DNA from: UBA5066 sp046331465
GTDB lineage: Bacteria > Acidobacteriota > Thermoanaerobaculia > UBA5066
Reading direction: 5' to 3'
Assembly: GCA_046331465.1 (NCBI GenBank)
Contig: JAXLQV010000003.1
Location: 558,001-622,000 of the forward strand
Length of the DNA: 64,000 bases
Each line of letters begins with the position of its first letter. The stretch's first letter is position 1. The notes beneath the pieces are model-generated. The model made no database searches. It was not told the DNA's origin and saw only the letters and a list, made by a program, of their open reading frames with translations. Below, piece after piece: positions 1 through 8,768 of the stretch. Position numbers and translations under genes: made by a program.

Positions 1-760
1 GCGGTGCAGGCGTCGACGCCATCGGTGACGTTCACCGTGCCGGTCGGCGTTCCCGACGACGGCGGGTTCACCGTGACCGTGAACGACGCGGTCACCCCCT
101 GGCCGACGACGGAGGGGTCGGGAGTCGCCGTGGAGAGCGTGGTCGTCGTGCCGGCCTTGTTCACGGTGTGCGGGAAGCCCGCGGAGAGGCTTCCGTTGAA
201 GCTCGAGTCGCCCGAGTACGTGGCGACGAACGAACGCGTGCCGACCGTCGCCGGCGTCACGGTGCAGGAGGAGGCCGGGAGAGTGATGACGCAGCTGTCC
301 ACGCCGTCGGTGACGGAGATCGTGCCGGTCGGGATCCCGGTCCCCGGGAGGTTCACCGCGACAGAAGCCGAGACGGTGACGAGCTGCCCCGGGACGGAGG
401 GCTCCGGGAGCGACGAGACGACCGTGGTCGTCGTGTCGGCCTTGTTCACGACGTGGAGGAGGGGCGCCGAGGTGCTGACGTCGAAGTTGGCGTCGCCGAG
501 GTACGTCGCGGTGAAGCTCTTCAGCCCCGCGCTCGTCGGGGCGAGCGTGCAGCTCCCGGCGGCGAGCGGCGCGGTGCACGAGACGATGCCGTCGGTGACG
601 GTGACGTTCCCGCCCGGGGCAGTGGGCACGTTCCCGAAGGCGCCGACGACGCCGAAGGAGACGCTCACGCCCTGCCCCGTCACGCTCGGAGCAGGGGCGG
701 CACCCGAGATGGTCGTCGTCGTCCCCGCCTTGTCGACCGTGATGGAGAGGACGTTCGAGG
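1..760 (-). repeat. Tandem Ig-like domain repeats within the CDS
   Basis: The coding DNA repeats with a period of about 282-289 bp. Near-identical blocks (gtcgtcgt followed by ccttgt-like sequence) recur near 139-165, 421-448 and 710-738. Each unit encodes one Ig-like domain. Similarity at the nucleotide level points to recent duplication or gene conversion, and the array continues past the left edge. Confidence 0.7.
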
Positions 761-2426
761 CGGGAGGCGTCGTCCCGTCGGAGTCGATCACCGCGGCGGC
801 CCGGTTCCCCGCGCCCGCGGCCGAGGCCGTGTAGGTGGCGGTGGCCGTCCCGGCCGGCTGGACGGTTCCCTGCGCGAGCGAGATCGCACCGCCCACGGCG
901 CTGAAGGAGATGGGAAGGCCGAGGAGACGGTCGACGTTGCCGGAGACGCTCGTCCCCGCCGAGTTCGTGTTGACGCTCGCGGTGAGGCTGGTCGACTGGT
1001 TCGTGACGATCGTCGCGGCCGAGGCGGTCAGGCTGTCGCGCAGCCAGGGGTTCGACGTGACGACGCCCGAACCGCCCCCGCCCCCGCTCACGACGGCGGT
1101 GTCGCACGGCGCAGCCGACGGGCCGGTGCTGCAGCCCCACCAGTTGTTCGTCGCGTTCACCGCGCCCGGGTTGTTGTCCTTGTGGAGGCCGGTCCCCTGG
1201 TTCGCTCCCGCGTCCGGGACGCCGATGCTGTTCCCGACGATGCGCGAGAACGAGATGGTGACCGTCCCCGCGTTGCCGCCGACCGCGATGCCGCCGCCTC
1301 CCCGCTTGTCGGAGGTGGCGCCGAAGCCGTTCCCGGTGACGGTCGCCTTCGTGAGGGTGAACGTCGAGTTCCCGTTCCCGAGCGAGACGTAGAGGCCGCC
1401 CCCCTCGGCCGCCTGGCCGGCGCGGGTCCCCGAGGTGTTTCCGGTGAACGAGCTTCCCTGGTCGATCGTGAGGGACTGGACCGGGTTCGAGGCGTCGCCG
1501 AGCGAGTTGAAGACGAGGCCGCCGCCGCGGCTCCCGGCGGTGTTGTTCGAGAAGGTCGAGGCGTGGATCGCGGTCGTCTGGTGCCGGGTGGGGCGGATGT
1601 ACATCCCGCCCCCCTCGGTGCCGTCGGCCGAGTTGGCGTCGAAGGTCGCCCCCGTCACGGTGAGGGAGTACCCCTCGCCGAACGCGTTCAGGCCGCCGCC
1701 CGTCGCCGTGTTCGTCGTGCTGAGCGTCCTGTTGCGGAGGACCTTGACGTTCGACAGCGTGATCGTCCCGGTGGAGGCGCCCACCGTGTCGAAGTTCATC
1801 CCGCCGCCGTAGCCGTTCACGTTCGTGCTGTCGGAGACGGTGGAGTTCGTGAGCGTGAAGCTCCCCGCGCCGAACCCGCAGAAGTCGAGGCCGCCGCCCG
1901 TGAAGCTGAAAAAGGGGTCGCTCGTCGGCTGGCTGTTCCGGCCGAAGCGGATCGTGACGCCGTCGATGGAGACGCTGACGGGGTGGTCGCAGTTCGGGTT
2001 GAGGCCGAAGACCTTGTCGATGCCGTTCGACGTGTTCGTCCCCGCCTGGAGGATCGTGTTCGTCTCGCCGTTCCCCTGGATCGTGAGGCTCTCCGTGACG
2101 TCGAGGTCGCCCGTCACCGCCGCGTTCTCGTCGACGCCGCCGACATTTGCCTGGGCCAGCGTGATCGGGTTCCCGTTCGTCGAGGCCGCGAACTGGATCA
2201 CGGACCCTGGGGTCGCGTTCGACTTGATCACCGCCTCGCGCAGCGTGCAGTCGGTGCTCGCCGGCGTGATGCACGTCGACCCCGTTCCGCGGGGCGCGAT
2301 GTCGTCAGTTCGGTTCACGACGAAGACCGCGGCCGCGGCGTCGCCCGCGAAAGACGTGAGGAGGATGGCAAGGGCGACGACGAGCGGGCGGACCCCTAGC
2401 TGGGACGCGTTCTCAATTTCTCTCAC
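1..2426 (-). CDS. CSLREA/Ig-like surface protein, 3' end beyond window
   Basis: Partial gene on the minus strand; about 808 codons are visible and the C-terminus lies left of the window. A GTG at 2426 is the first start after the upstream region, and no ATG lies nearby. The N-terminus has a hydrophobic export signal (about residues 12-32) followed by a CSLREA-type segment with a CTLREAV core. Next comes a Gly/Asn/Ser/Thr-rich stretch typical of right-handed parallel beta-helix (polymorphic outer membrane protein-like) folds. From about residue 550 there are tandem Big_3-type bacterial Ig-like domains with TATYSGDSSF-like strands. The family is known for exported or surface-anchored proteins of unknown ligand. 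A TATCGT hexamer 10 bp upstream of the GTG may be the -10 box. The role (adhesin or stalk) is inferred. Confidence 0.75.
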   Translation of the reverse strand, partial: MREIENASQLGVRPLVVALAILLTSFAGDAAAAVFVVNRTDDIAPRGTGSTCITPASTDCTLREAVIKSNATPGSVIQFAASTNGNPITLAQANVGGVDENAAVTGDLDVTESLTIQGNGETNTILQAGTNTSNGIDKVFGLNPNCDHPVSVSIDGVTIRFGRNSQPTSDPFFSFTGGGLDFCGFGAGSFTLTNSTVSDSTNVNGYGGGMNFDTVGASTGTITLSNVKVLRNRTLSTTNTATGGGLNAFGEGYSLTVTGATFDANSADGTEGGGMYIRPTRHQTTAIHASTFSNNTAGSRGGGLVFNSLGDASNPVQSLTIDQGSSFTGNTSGTRAGQAAEGGGLYVSLGNGNSTFTLTKATVTGNGFGATSDKRGGGGIAVGGNAGTVTISFSRIVGNSIGVPDAGANQGTGLHKDNNPGAVNATNNWWGCSTGPSAAPCDTAVVSGGGGGSGVVTSNPWLRDSLTASAATIVTNQSTSLTASVNTNSAGTSVSGNVDRLLGLPISFSAVGGAISLAQGTVQPAGTATATYTASAAGAGNRAAAVIDSDGTTPPASNVLSITVDKAGTTTTISGAAPAPSVTGQGVSVSFGVVGAFGNVPTAPGGNVTVTDGIVSCTAPLAAGSCTLAPTSAGLKSFTATYLGDANFDVSTSAPLLHVVNKADTTTTVVSSLPEPSVPGQLVTVSASVAVNLPGTGIPTGTISVTDGVDSCVITLPASSCTVTPATVGTRSFVATYSGDSSFNGSLSAGFPHTVNKAGTTTTLSTATPDPSVVGQGVTASFTVTVNPPSSGTPTGTVNVTDGVDACT

Positions 2427-2484
2427 GGTGCGGCGGACGATACCCCCACCCGCTGCCAGTTCCTAACCCCGCGGGGGAAGGGGT

Positions 2485-3429
2485 TCAGGGAAGGGCGACG
2501 TCCTTCAGGGTGAACGTGTACCTCGCGAAGGTCCTGGGCGTCTTCAGGCGGACCTGCAGGCCCCAGTCGGGGCCGACCTCGCCCCCCTGCGCGCTGAGGG
2601 AGACGTACCCCTCCTCGCCGCCGCGGTTGATCCCCTCGACCTCGCCGGAGGGTTTCACGAAGACGTAGTCGAAGATCGCCCCCTTCGGGTCCTTCACCTT
2701 GAGGTAGGCGTTGACCCAGGAGGAGGCGAGGAAGTTCTCGGTCGCGAAGCGGACGGCGGTCTCGAGCGCCTCCCCCTGGAGGTACGTCTTCGCCTCGGCG
2801 CGCTTCTTCTCCCCGTACGCCTTCCTCTCGGCCTCGATCTGCTCCTTCGAGAGGAGGGTGATCTCGACACCGGCGGCCTGGAGGACGGGGTTCACGACCG
2901 GCTTCCCCGCCTCGCCCAGGAAATTCGGGATCGTGACGGTCGCCGCGGGGTCGACGGCCGGCATGTAGAGCTCGGCCTCGGCCGTGACCTCCTTCAGGAG
3001 CTTCGCCTTCCTCGGCGCGTTCTTCATCTTCACCGTGACGGCGAGCGGCCCCTCGTCCTCGCCGGAGCTTCCGTGCGAGACGGACTCGAAGTACGCCTCC
3101 TCGGGCTTCCCGGGGAGGAGGTCGGTGCCGAGGTCGTCGACGGCCCTCTTCGCGACGACGCGAACGGCCGCGACGTCGCTCTGCTTCGTGCCCACGAGCT
3201 CGGCCGTGACCTCGGCGCTCGGGCTCTGGCCCTCGCCCCTCACGCGGTCCTCGGTGAACTGGCGGAACTCCGCGGCGATCGGCTGCGCGGGCATCGGCGT
3301 GGGCGTGGGCGTCGGCTTCGGCGCGACGAGCTTCGAGAGGATCTGGTACGGGAGCTTGCAGCCGCCGAGGGGCAGCGCGAGGAGCGCGGCGAGGGCGGGG
3401 AGCGCGAGTCGGGCCGTGGTCGTCTTCAT
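2485..3429 (-). CDS. Predicted lipoprotein of unknown function
   Basis: 314 residues. The start ATG at 3429 follows an AGGAG ribosome binding site. The N-terminus has a lipoprotein signal ending in a LGGC lipobox (Cys about residue 25), followed by a Pro/Thr-rich linker (about 33-46). The mature part has no motif I recognise. A segment around residues 155-185 (VDPAATVTIPNF...AGKPV...P) matches in pattern a segment of the next gene upstream (RDPASEVKVEKF...AGKPI...P), so the two products are probably distant paralogues or share a domain. The genes are 23 bp apart on the same strand and probably co-transcribed, placing both products in the cell envelope. Function unknown. Confidence 0.8.
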   Translation of the reverse strand: MKTTTARLALPALAALLALPLGGCKLPYQILSKLVAPKPTPTPTPMPAQPIAAEFRQFTEDRVRGEGQSPSAEVTAELVGTKQSDVAAVRVVAKRAVDDLGTDLLPGKPEEAYFESVSHGSSGEDEGPLAVTVKMKNAPRKAKLLKEVTAEAELYMPAVDPAATVTIPNFLGEAGKPVVNPVLQAAGVEITLLSKEQIEAERKAYGEKKRAEAKTYLQGEALETAVRFATENFLASSWVNAYLKVKDPKGAIFDYVFVKPSGEVEGINRGGEEGYVSLSAQGGEVGPDWGLQVRLKTPRTFARYTFTLKDVALP

Positions 3430-3452
3430 GGCGGCTCCTCTTCGTCCGCGCC

Positions 3453-4214
3453 TCACGGGAGGGGGATCGTCGTCTCGAACGGGGCGGAGAGGACCGCCTT
3501 GTCCGTCAGGAGGGTGAGGACGAGGGTCGCGTCGGGCGGGATGACCTCCCTGTGCCCGAGCTCCACCATCTTCGAGTCGCCGTCCGACTGGCTTCCCCAC
3601 CCGGCCTGCTCGATCACGGTGCCGTCGGCCCTGAGGACGGTGACCTTGTGGATCCGCTCCATGTCGGCGATGGGGCCGACGAGGACGATGCTCCCGTCGT
3701 TCACGCGGTCGCGCGGGACGACCGTCACGCGGACCTTCGCGTCCTTCAGCGCCGGGGCGTCGATCGGCTTGCCGGCCTTCGGGTAGAACTTCTCGACCTT
3801 CACCTCGGAGGCGGGGTCGCGCGACGGGATCCACGCCTCGACCGTCCCCGTGAGCGTCACCGACGACGCCTCGCGGGCCGTCCCCTTCAGCTTCAGCCAG
3901 AGCTCCATGCCGTCCGGCTTCTCGGCCCACTTCCGCTCGCCCGAGTCGTCACCGATCGCGTTGCCGAGGTCGTCCTTGGCGGCGGTCAGTGAGATCCGGA
4001 ACCCCTTGGCCTCCTCGAGCCCCGTCCCCTCCACCTTCGGGAGGAACATCATGTACGCCGACGGGTCGTTCGTCTGGTAGCGCGTCCGCGAGTCCTTCAC
4101 GGAAGGGAACGAGACCTTGAGGTCTGCCTGGGCGGCGGCAGGACTCGGGGCGACGGCGAGAGCGAGGAGGGCTCCCGCGAGCGACGAAGACCGCAGGGCT
4201 CGGAGTGGTTTCAT
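3453..4214 (-). CDS. Exported protein, paralogue of downstream lipoprotein
   Basis: 253 residues. The ATG at 4214 is preceded by GAGGTGG. A Sec-type signal peptide (about residues 1-29) ends at an AQA-like cleavage site, and there is no lipobox, unlike the downstream partner. The body is beta-rich and lacks recognisable catalytic motifs. It shares a DP...V..F...AGKP...P.L..A.V..T pattern with the lipoprotein encoded just downstream. One periplasmic and one lipidated relative made from one operon suggests an envelope-located pair. I cannot assign a function. Confidence 0.78.
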   Translation of the reverse strand: MKPLRALRSSSLAGALLALAVAPSPAAAQADLKVSFPSVKDSRTRYQTNDPSAYMMFLPKVEGTGLEEAKGFRISLTAAKDDLGNAIGDDSGERKWAEKPDGMELWLKLKGTAREASSVTLTGTVEAWIPSRDPASEVKVEKFYPKAGKPIDAPALKDAKVRVTVVPRDRVNDGSIVLVGPIADMERIHKVTVLRADGTVIEQAGWGSQSDGDSKMVELGHREVIPPDATLVLTLLTDKAVLSAPFETTIPLP

Positions 4215-4326
4215 GGCCACCTCGCGTTGCGTTTTCGCCGAGTCTACGCCGCGGTGACGCGGTGCGTCGGGACGGAGCCGGGACGACCCTTCGGCCCGCT
4301 CCGGGCGCACACTCCGCGGCAGGCCC

Positions 4327-5145
4327 ATGCCCTTCGTCGACCGGAAGAGCCACCGCCTCTCGTACGAGGTGCTCGGGCGCGCCGACGCGCCGCCGCTCCT
4401 CCTCGTCATGGGGATGAGCTTCTCGATGCGGGCGTGGGGGCCGCTGCCGCAGCACCTCGCCCGCGACTTCCGCGTCGTCTTCTTCGACAACCGCGGCGCG
4501 GGGGAGTCGACGGCGCCGCTCCGGCCGTTCGGGATGGGCGACCTGGCCGACGACGCGGACGCCGTCCTCGAGGCCGCGGGAGCCGGGCCGGCGTGCGTCT
4601 TCGGGATCTCGATGGGCGGGATGGTCGCGCTCGAGCTGGCCCTCCGGCACCCGGAGCGGGTGCGGGCCCTCGCGCTCGGGGCGACGTTCGCGGGGTGGAG
4701 GAGGAGCCGGAAGGCGTCGGCGGCGGTGATGGCGCAGCTCGTCGCGGGGGGCGCGCTGTCGCGCCTCGGCGCGCACCGGCTCATCGCGAGGGCGCTCGTC
4801 TCCCGTGCGCTCTGGAAGGACGACCTCGAGCGCTTCGGGGCCTGGGTCGAGAGCGCGGGGCGGGTGAGCCCGCGCGTCCTCTCGCAGCAGGTCGCCGCCG
4901 TGACGGCCTGGGACGCCTGGGAGAAGCTCGGCGGGATCCGCGTCCCGACGCTCGTCCTGTCCGGCGACGCCGACCGGCTCGTCCCGCTCGAGAACTCGCG
5001 GCGCCTCGCCGAGGCGATCCCCGGCGCCCGCCTCGTCCTCCTCCCCGGCGCGGGGCACTGCTTCCCGCTCGAGCGGTTCGAGGAGACCGAGCGGGAGGTG
5101 GCGGGGTTCTTCCGCGGCTGCGAGTCAGCGGCCGCCGCGACCTGA
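4327..5145 (+). CDS. Alpha/beta hydrolase fold enzyme
   Basis: 272 residues, cytoplasmic, no signal peptide. The nucleophile elbow is GISMGG with Ser95. The acid is probably Asp216 in the SGDADRLV segment and the base His244 in GAGHCF. The DNRGAGES segment near residues 54-61 is the usual oxyanion-region motif of this superfamily. It resembles esterase, 3-oxoadipate enol-lactonase-like and pimeloyl-ester-hydrolase-like proteins, and the substrate cannot be read from sequence. It diverges from the exported-protein pair (112 bp between starts), and its 3' end overlaps the convergent hepT-like gene by 21 bp. No Shine-Dalgarno is obvious. Confidence 0.85.
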   Translation: MPFVDRKSHRLSYEVLGRADAPPLLLVMGMSFSMRAWGPLPQHLARDFRVVFFDNRGAGESTAPLRPFGMGDLADDADAVLEAAGAGPACVFGISMGGMVALELALRHPERVRALALGATFAGWRRSRKASAAVMAQLVAGGALSRLGAHRLIARALVSRALWKDDLERFGAWVESAGRVSPRVLSQQVAAVTAWDAWEKLGGIRVPTLVLSGDADRLVPLENSRRLAEAIPGARLVLLPGAGHCFPLERFEETEREVAGFFRGCESAAAAT

Positions 5146-5511
5146 CTCGTCCCGAGATCCCGGCTCCCCGCCGAGTGCCGTCACGACCGCGCCCAGGGCT
5201 GCTTCGAGCACCGCGACGTCCTTCGTCGCCGTCTGCCAGAGGATTCCGACATCGACGCCGAAGTACTCGTGTACGACGACGTTGCGCATGTCGGACATCT
5301 CGAGCCACGGCACTTCCGGGAAACGGGCCCGAAACTCCTCGGGTACGTTCCTGGCGGCCTCGCCGATGACAGTGAGGTTCCTCAGTACGGCGTCGAGAGT
5401 TCGACGATCGGAACGGAACGAGGCTTCGTCCATTCCCTCGACGAAGGCCCGGATCGCCCGCGTTGCGTCCAGGATGTCCCGTACTCGCTGGAGTGGATCT
5501 CTAGGCGGCAC
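5125..5511 (-). CDS. hepT: HepT-like HEPN toxin
   Basis: 128 residues. The HEPN RX4-6HXY signature is present as R76-N-V-V-V-H81-E-Y83, the catalytic or target motif of HepT RNase toxins. The gene overlaps the upstream nucleotidyltransferase gene by 11 bp, the usual antitoxin-then-toxin order of HepT/MntA (type VII) modules. In studied pairs the MNT partner AMPylates a HepT tyrosine near the RX4-6HXY motif, and Tyr83 is in the right place here. The 3' end overlaps the convergent hydrolase gene. Expected role: toxin neutralised by the partner. Activity is inferred from family knowledge. Confidence 0.88.
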   Translation of the reverse strand: MPPRDPLQRVRDILDATRAIRAFVEGMDEASFRSDRRTLDAVLRNLTVIGEAARNVPEEFRARFPEVPWLEMSDMRNVVVHEYFGVDVGILWQTATKDVAVLEAALGAVVTALGGEPGSRDESGRGGR

Positions 5512-5791
5512 GAATCGCCTCGGCGAGGATTCGGGACCTCATGTCGTCCCGGAGCGCCGAGGGGGTCGCGAGGTCGACCCGGACACCGAGCGCCACCTCC
5601 AGGTGCCGGCGCAACCTCACGAACTCGAGAAGTCCGACCGGCTCCGAGAATTCGACGAGCAGGTCGACGTCACTCTCGGGGCTCGCTTCGTCGCGCGCGA
5701 CCGAGCCGAAGACCGACAGCGACAGCACGTGAAAGCGGGCCAGCTCCCCTTTCAGCATGGCGAGCCTGGCAAGCGTCTCGGCCCGGGACAT
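5501..5791 (-). CDS. mntA: MntA-like minimal nucleotidyltransferase antitoxin
   Basis: 96 residues, the normal size for a stand-alone MNT domain. The GSX10DXD active site is intact (G29-S30, D41, D43), with a third acidic residue at D73 in RVDLATP. It would transfer AMP from ATP to the HepT partner. The start at 5791 is supported by a CATAAT hexamer ending 7 bp upstream, with no Shine-Dalgarno (leaderless pattern). An internal ATG at 5759 would remove the first helix and is less likely. It overlaps the toxin gene by 11 bp. Confidence 0.88.
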   Translation of the reverse strand: MSRAETLARLAMLKGELARFHVLSLSVFGSVARDEASPESDVDLLVEFSEPVGLLEFVRLRRHLEVALGVRVDLATPSALRDDMRSRILAEAIRAA

Positions 5792-5798
5792 CGCTTCG

Positions 5799-5804
5799 AT
5801 TATG
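5799..5804 (-). promoter_or_regulatory. -10 hexamer CATAAT of mntA-hepT, leaderless type
   Basis: CATAAT on the minus strand ends 7 bp before the mntA ATG, so transcription would begin at or next to the start codon. No ribosome binding site is present. Confidence 0.55.
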
Positions 5805-5891
5805 CAGCCTGCAGCGGCTGGCCCGGCGGGCGCCCGTGCCGCCCCGCTCCCTCTGATTGCGGCCCTCCCGCCCCCGCGAGAGACTCGCGCG

Positions 5892-6344
5892 ATGGACGAG
5901 CTCGAGATCGGCGAGGCGACGGCGGCGGAGCGGGAATGGTGCGCGCGGCTCATGGCCGCGAGCGAGCCGTGGATCACGCTCGGGCGCGGGCTCGACGTCC
6001 TCCTGCCGGCGGCGCTCGACCCGGACTACGTCGTCCTCGTCGCGCGCCGCGGCGGCGCGCCGTGCGGCTTCATCCGGATCCACCCGCGCGGCGTGGCGGG
6101 CTCGCCGTACGTCGCGAGCGTCGCCGTGGCGGAGAGCGAGCGCGGGCGCGGCGTCGGGAAGGCGCTCCTCGACGCGACGGAGGCGCGGTACCCGAAGGCG
6201 CGCTGGGTCTTCCTCTGCGTGTCGGATTTCAACGTCCGGGCCCGCGCGCTCTACGAGCGGCACGGCTACCGGCTCGTCGGCGAGCTGCCCGACTACGTCG
6301 TCGACGGGCACGCCGAGCTCCTGATGGGAAAGAGGCTCGCGTGA
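5892..6344 (+). CDS. GNAT family N-acetyltransferase
   Basis: 150 residues. The acetyl-CoA binding motif A is clear (VAVAESERGRGVGKALL, with RGRGVG as the pyrophosphate loop), followed by a YERHGYRLVGE motif B typical of small GNATs. The ATG at 5892 was chosen because an earlier in-frame ATG would run into the divergent mntA start region and add low-complexity sequence. The stop overlaps the GTG of the MFS gene (GTGA), so the two are translationally coupled. The acceptor substrate is unknown. Confidence 0.85.
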   Translation: MDELEIGEATAAEREWCARLMAASEPWITLGRGLDVLLPAALDPDYVVLVARRGGAPCGFIRIHPRGVAGSPYVASVAVAESERGRGVGKALLDATEARYPKARWVFLCVSDFNVRARALYERHGYRLVGELPDYVVDGHAELLMGKRLA

Positions 6345-7540
6345 AGCCCTGGAGCCTCGTCTCGCTCCTCGCGGCGACGGCGACGGCGAGCTACCTCGCC
6401 CGCGTGAACGTCTCGGTCGCCGGGGCGCTCATGCGCGAGGAGCTCGCGCTCGACCCGGTCGCGATGGGGCGCGTCTTCAGCGCGTTCCTCCTCGGCTACG
6501 CGCTCTGCCAGGTTCCGGCGGGGATGCTCGCCGACCGCTTCGGCGCGAAGAAGGTGCTGGCGGTCGCGGCGTTCTCGTGGGTCGTCGCGCTCGCGGCGAT
6601 GGCGGTCGTCCCCGCGGCCGCCGCGCTGCCGCTTCTCCTCGGCTTCCGGCTCCTCCTCGGCATCGGCGAGGCGCCGACGTTCCCCGCCGCGGCGCAGGCG
6701 ATCTCCCGGCACATCCCGCCCGAGGCGCGAGGCCGCGCGAACGGGCTCGTCGTCGCGGCGATCGGCCTCGGCTCGGCGATCGCGCCGCCGCTCGTCGGCT
6801 GGGTGATGGTGCGGTTCGGCTGGCGCGCCGCGATCGCGGTCTCCGCGCTGCCGGCGCTCGCGGTGGCGGTCGGGTGGATCGCGGTGAAGCGGATGCCTCC
6901 CGAGCTCCAGCCGCACCGCGCCGAGGAGGGCGCGCCGCCCGCCTCGGAGGACGGCCGCCTCGCCTCGCGCTCCTTCGTCCTCCTGACGGCGAGCTACACG
7001 CTGCAGGGGTACGTCGGCTACATCTTCGTCTTCTGGTTCTACCTCTACCTCGTCGACGTGCGGCACTTCAGCCTCCTGAAGGGAGCCCTCCTCAGCAGCC
7101 TGCCGTGGCTCCTCTCCATCGTCTCGATCCCGCTCGGCGGCGCCGTCTCCGACGCGCTCGTGAAGCGGCTCGGCGAGGCCCGGGGGCGGCGCGTCGTGCC
7201 GATGACGGGCCTCATCGGCGGGAGCGCCTTCATCGCCGTCGGCGCGCACACGGGGAACGCCGTCGTCGCAGCGGTCTGCCTCGCGCTCGCGACGGCGCTC
7301 GTCCTCTGCGTGGAAGGGCCGTTCTGGGCCACGATGACCGAGCTCGCCGGGCGGAAGAGCGGCGCGGCCGGCGGCGTGATGAACATGGGGAGCAACCTCG
7401 GCGGCCTCGTCTCCCCCGCGCTCACGCCGGTCCTCGCGGCCGCGATCGGGTGGGAGAACGCCCTCCTCGTCGCGGCCGCGCTCGCGGTCGTCGGCGGCCT
7501 CCTCTGGCTCGGCGTCACGCCGCGGCTGGAAGAGGCCTGA
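6341..7540 (+). CDS. Major facilitator superfamily transporter
   Basis: 399 residues, GTG start overlapping the acetyltransferase stop. About 12 hydrophobic segments with the MFS loop 2-3 signature ADRFGAKKV near residues 65-73, and an RGRANG-type repeat near the loop after TM4. The N-terminal half resembles anion:cation symporter-type permeases (ACS family), where a LLGIGEAPTFPA-like segment is common; this assignment is tentative. Coupling to a GNAT suggests that the pair handles one small metabolite, for example by acetylating and exporting it, but that is inference. It ends 4 bp from the convergent permease gene. Confidence 0.85.
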   Translation: MKPWSLVSLLAATATASYLARVNVSVAGALMREELALDPVAMGRVFSAFLLGYALCQVPAGMLADRFGAKKVLAVAAFSWVVALAAMAVVPAAAALPLLLGFRLLLGIGEAPTFPAAAQAISRHIPPEARGRANGLVVAAIGLGSAIAPPLVGWVMVRFGWRAAIAVSALPALAVAVGWIAVKRMPPELQPHRAEEGAPPASEDGRLASRSFVLLTASYTLQGYVGYIFVFWFYLYLVDVRHFSLLKGALLSSLPWLLSIVSIPLGGAVSDALVKRLGEARGRRVVPMTGLIGGSAFIAVGAHTGNAVVAAVCLALATALVLCVEGPFWATMTELAGRKSGAAGGVMNMGSNLGGLVSPALTPVLAAAIGWENALLVAAALAVVGGLLWLGVTPRLEEA

Positions 7541-7544
7541 CCCC

Positions 7545-8768
7545 CTACTCGTAGCGGAGGGCTTCGGCGGGCTCGACGCGGGCCGCCTGCCAGGCGGGCC
7601 AGAGGCCGGCGCCGAGGGCGACGAGGACGGCGAGGGCGACCGCGAACAGCGCCTCGGAGGAGCCCACGTGGAGCCCGGCGAGGATCGGCTGCCGGAAGCT
7701 CTTCGCGAAGAGCGCCTCGAGGGCCCTGGTCAGCGCGACCCCTGCGGCGATCCCCAGCGCGGCGCCCGGAAGCGAGAGGAAGACCGACTCGAGGAGAAAC
7801 TGCGCGAGGATCGAGCGGCGCCGGGCCCCGAGAGCGCGGCGCGTGCCGATCTCGCGGGTCCGTTCCTTCACGCTGACGAGGAGCGTGTTGAGGACGCCGC
7901 TCGCGGCGACGAGGAGCGAGAGCGCGGCGATGCCGCCGAGGATGGTCGCCTGAGTCCTCTCGGCCTTCTCGAGGTCGGCGAGGGCTTCCCGGGACGACTC
8001 GACTTCGAAGCACATGACGTCGACGCCGGGCTGCAGGCCGGGAAGGAGCGCCCTGACGGCAGCCTCCAGCGGCGCGACGCGGTCGCGGTGCCCTGCGGCG
8101 AGGTGGATCCGGACGTCCACGGGCGACATCCCGAGCCGTTCCATCGCCGCGCGGAACGGGACGAAGCAGGCCGCCTCCTCGTTGCCCCTCTCGTCCTCGA
8201 CGGGCACGAGGACCCCCACGACCGTGAACCGCTGGCCCTCGATCAGGACCTCCCGGCCGAGCGCGCCCGACGCGCTTCGGTAGAGGTCTTCGGCGAGGCC
8301 GCTCGAGAGGACCGCGACCTTCTCGCCGGCGGCCTCCTCCGCGGGCGAGAAGAAGCGCCCGGCCCGGAGCCGCAGCGCAAGGAACCGCGGTGCCTCGGCG
8401 GAGACGCCTCGCACGGTCACGTTCACGGCAGCGCCCTCGCCTTTCAACGGGAACGCGGCCTCCGCGGCGAGCATCGCGGCCGTGACACCCGGAAGGGAGC
8501 CCCTGATCCGCGAGACGTCGGCGGAACCCAGGCGAGCCCTCTTCCGGATGCGCACCCACTGGCCGTCCCGAAGCGCTTCCGGTGGGCTCGCGAGCCGGAC
8601 GACGTCCAGCGCGCCCGACTTCTCGAGGACGGCGATTCCCTGCCGGTGCGCCGCGTCGAGGAGCGCGAGCGTCGCCACGACCGAGCCGACGCCGACGACG
8701 AGTCCGAGGAGCGCGAGCGCGGAACGGAGGGGATAGCGCGCGACGCCGCGGAGCGCCTCGCCGGTCAT
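7545..8768 (-). CDS. MacB/FtsX-type ABC permease (second of pair)
   Basis: 407 residues. An N-terminal membrane segment (about 16-38) is followed by a long periplasmic MacB_PCD-like domain and a C-terminal FtsX domain of three membrane segments, with the usual TREIGTRRALGARRRSI cytoplasmic loop before the second segment. The ATG overlaps the stop of the upstream permease gene (ATGA). Such permeases normally pair with a LolD/MacB ATPase, which is not encoded nearby. Together with the adaptor protein gene upstream, the set resembles a MacAB-type tripartite exporter. The substrate is unknown. Confidence 0.88.
   Translation of the reverse strand: MTGEALRGVARYPLRSALALLGLVVGVGSVVATLALLDAAHRQGIAVLEKSGALDVVRLASPPEALRDGQWVRIRKRARLGSADVSRIRGSLPGVTAAMLAAEAAFPLKGEGAAVNVTVRGVSAEAPRFLALRLRAGRFFSPAEEAAGEKVAVLSSGLAEDLYRSASGALGREVLIEGQRFTVVGVLVPVEDERGNEEAACFVPFRAAMERLGMSPVDVRIHLAAGHRDRVAPLEAAVRALLPGLQPGVDVMCFEVESSREALADLEKAERTQATILGGIAALSLLVAASGVLNTLLVSVKERTREIGTRRALGARRRSILAQFLLESVFLSLPGAALGIAAGVALTRALEALFAKSFRQPILAGLHVGSSEALFAVALAVLVALGAGLWPAWQAARVEPAEALRYE

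Noticed and set aside
4..2466. Long plus-strand open frames across the first 2.4 kb
   Set aside because: They are antisense frames of the minus-strand CSLREA/Ig-like gene; their translations are Arg/Val-rich and lack any domain, while the minus strand gives a signal peptide and repeats.
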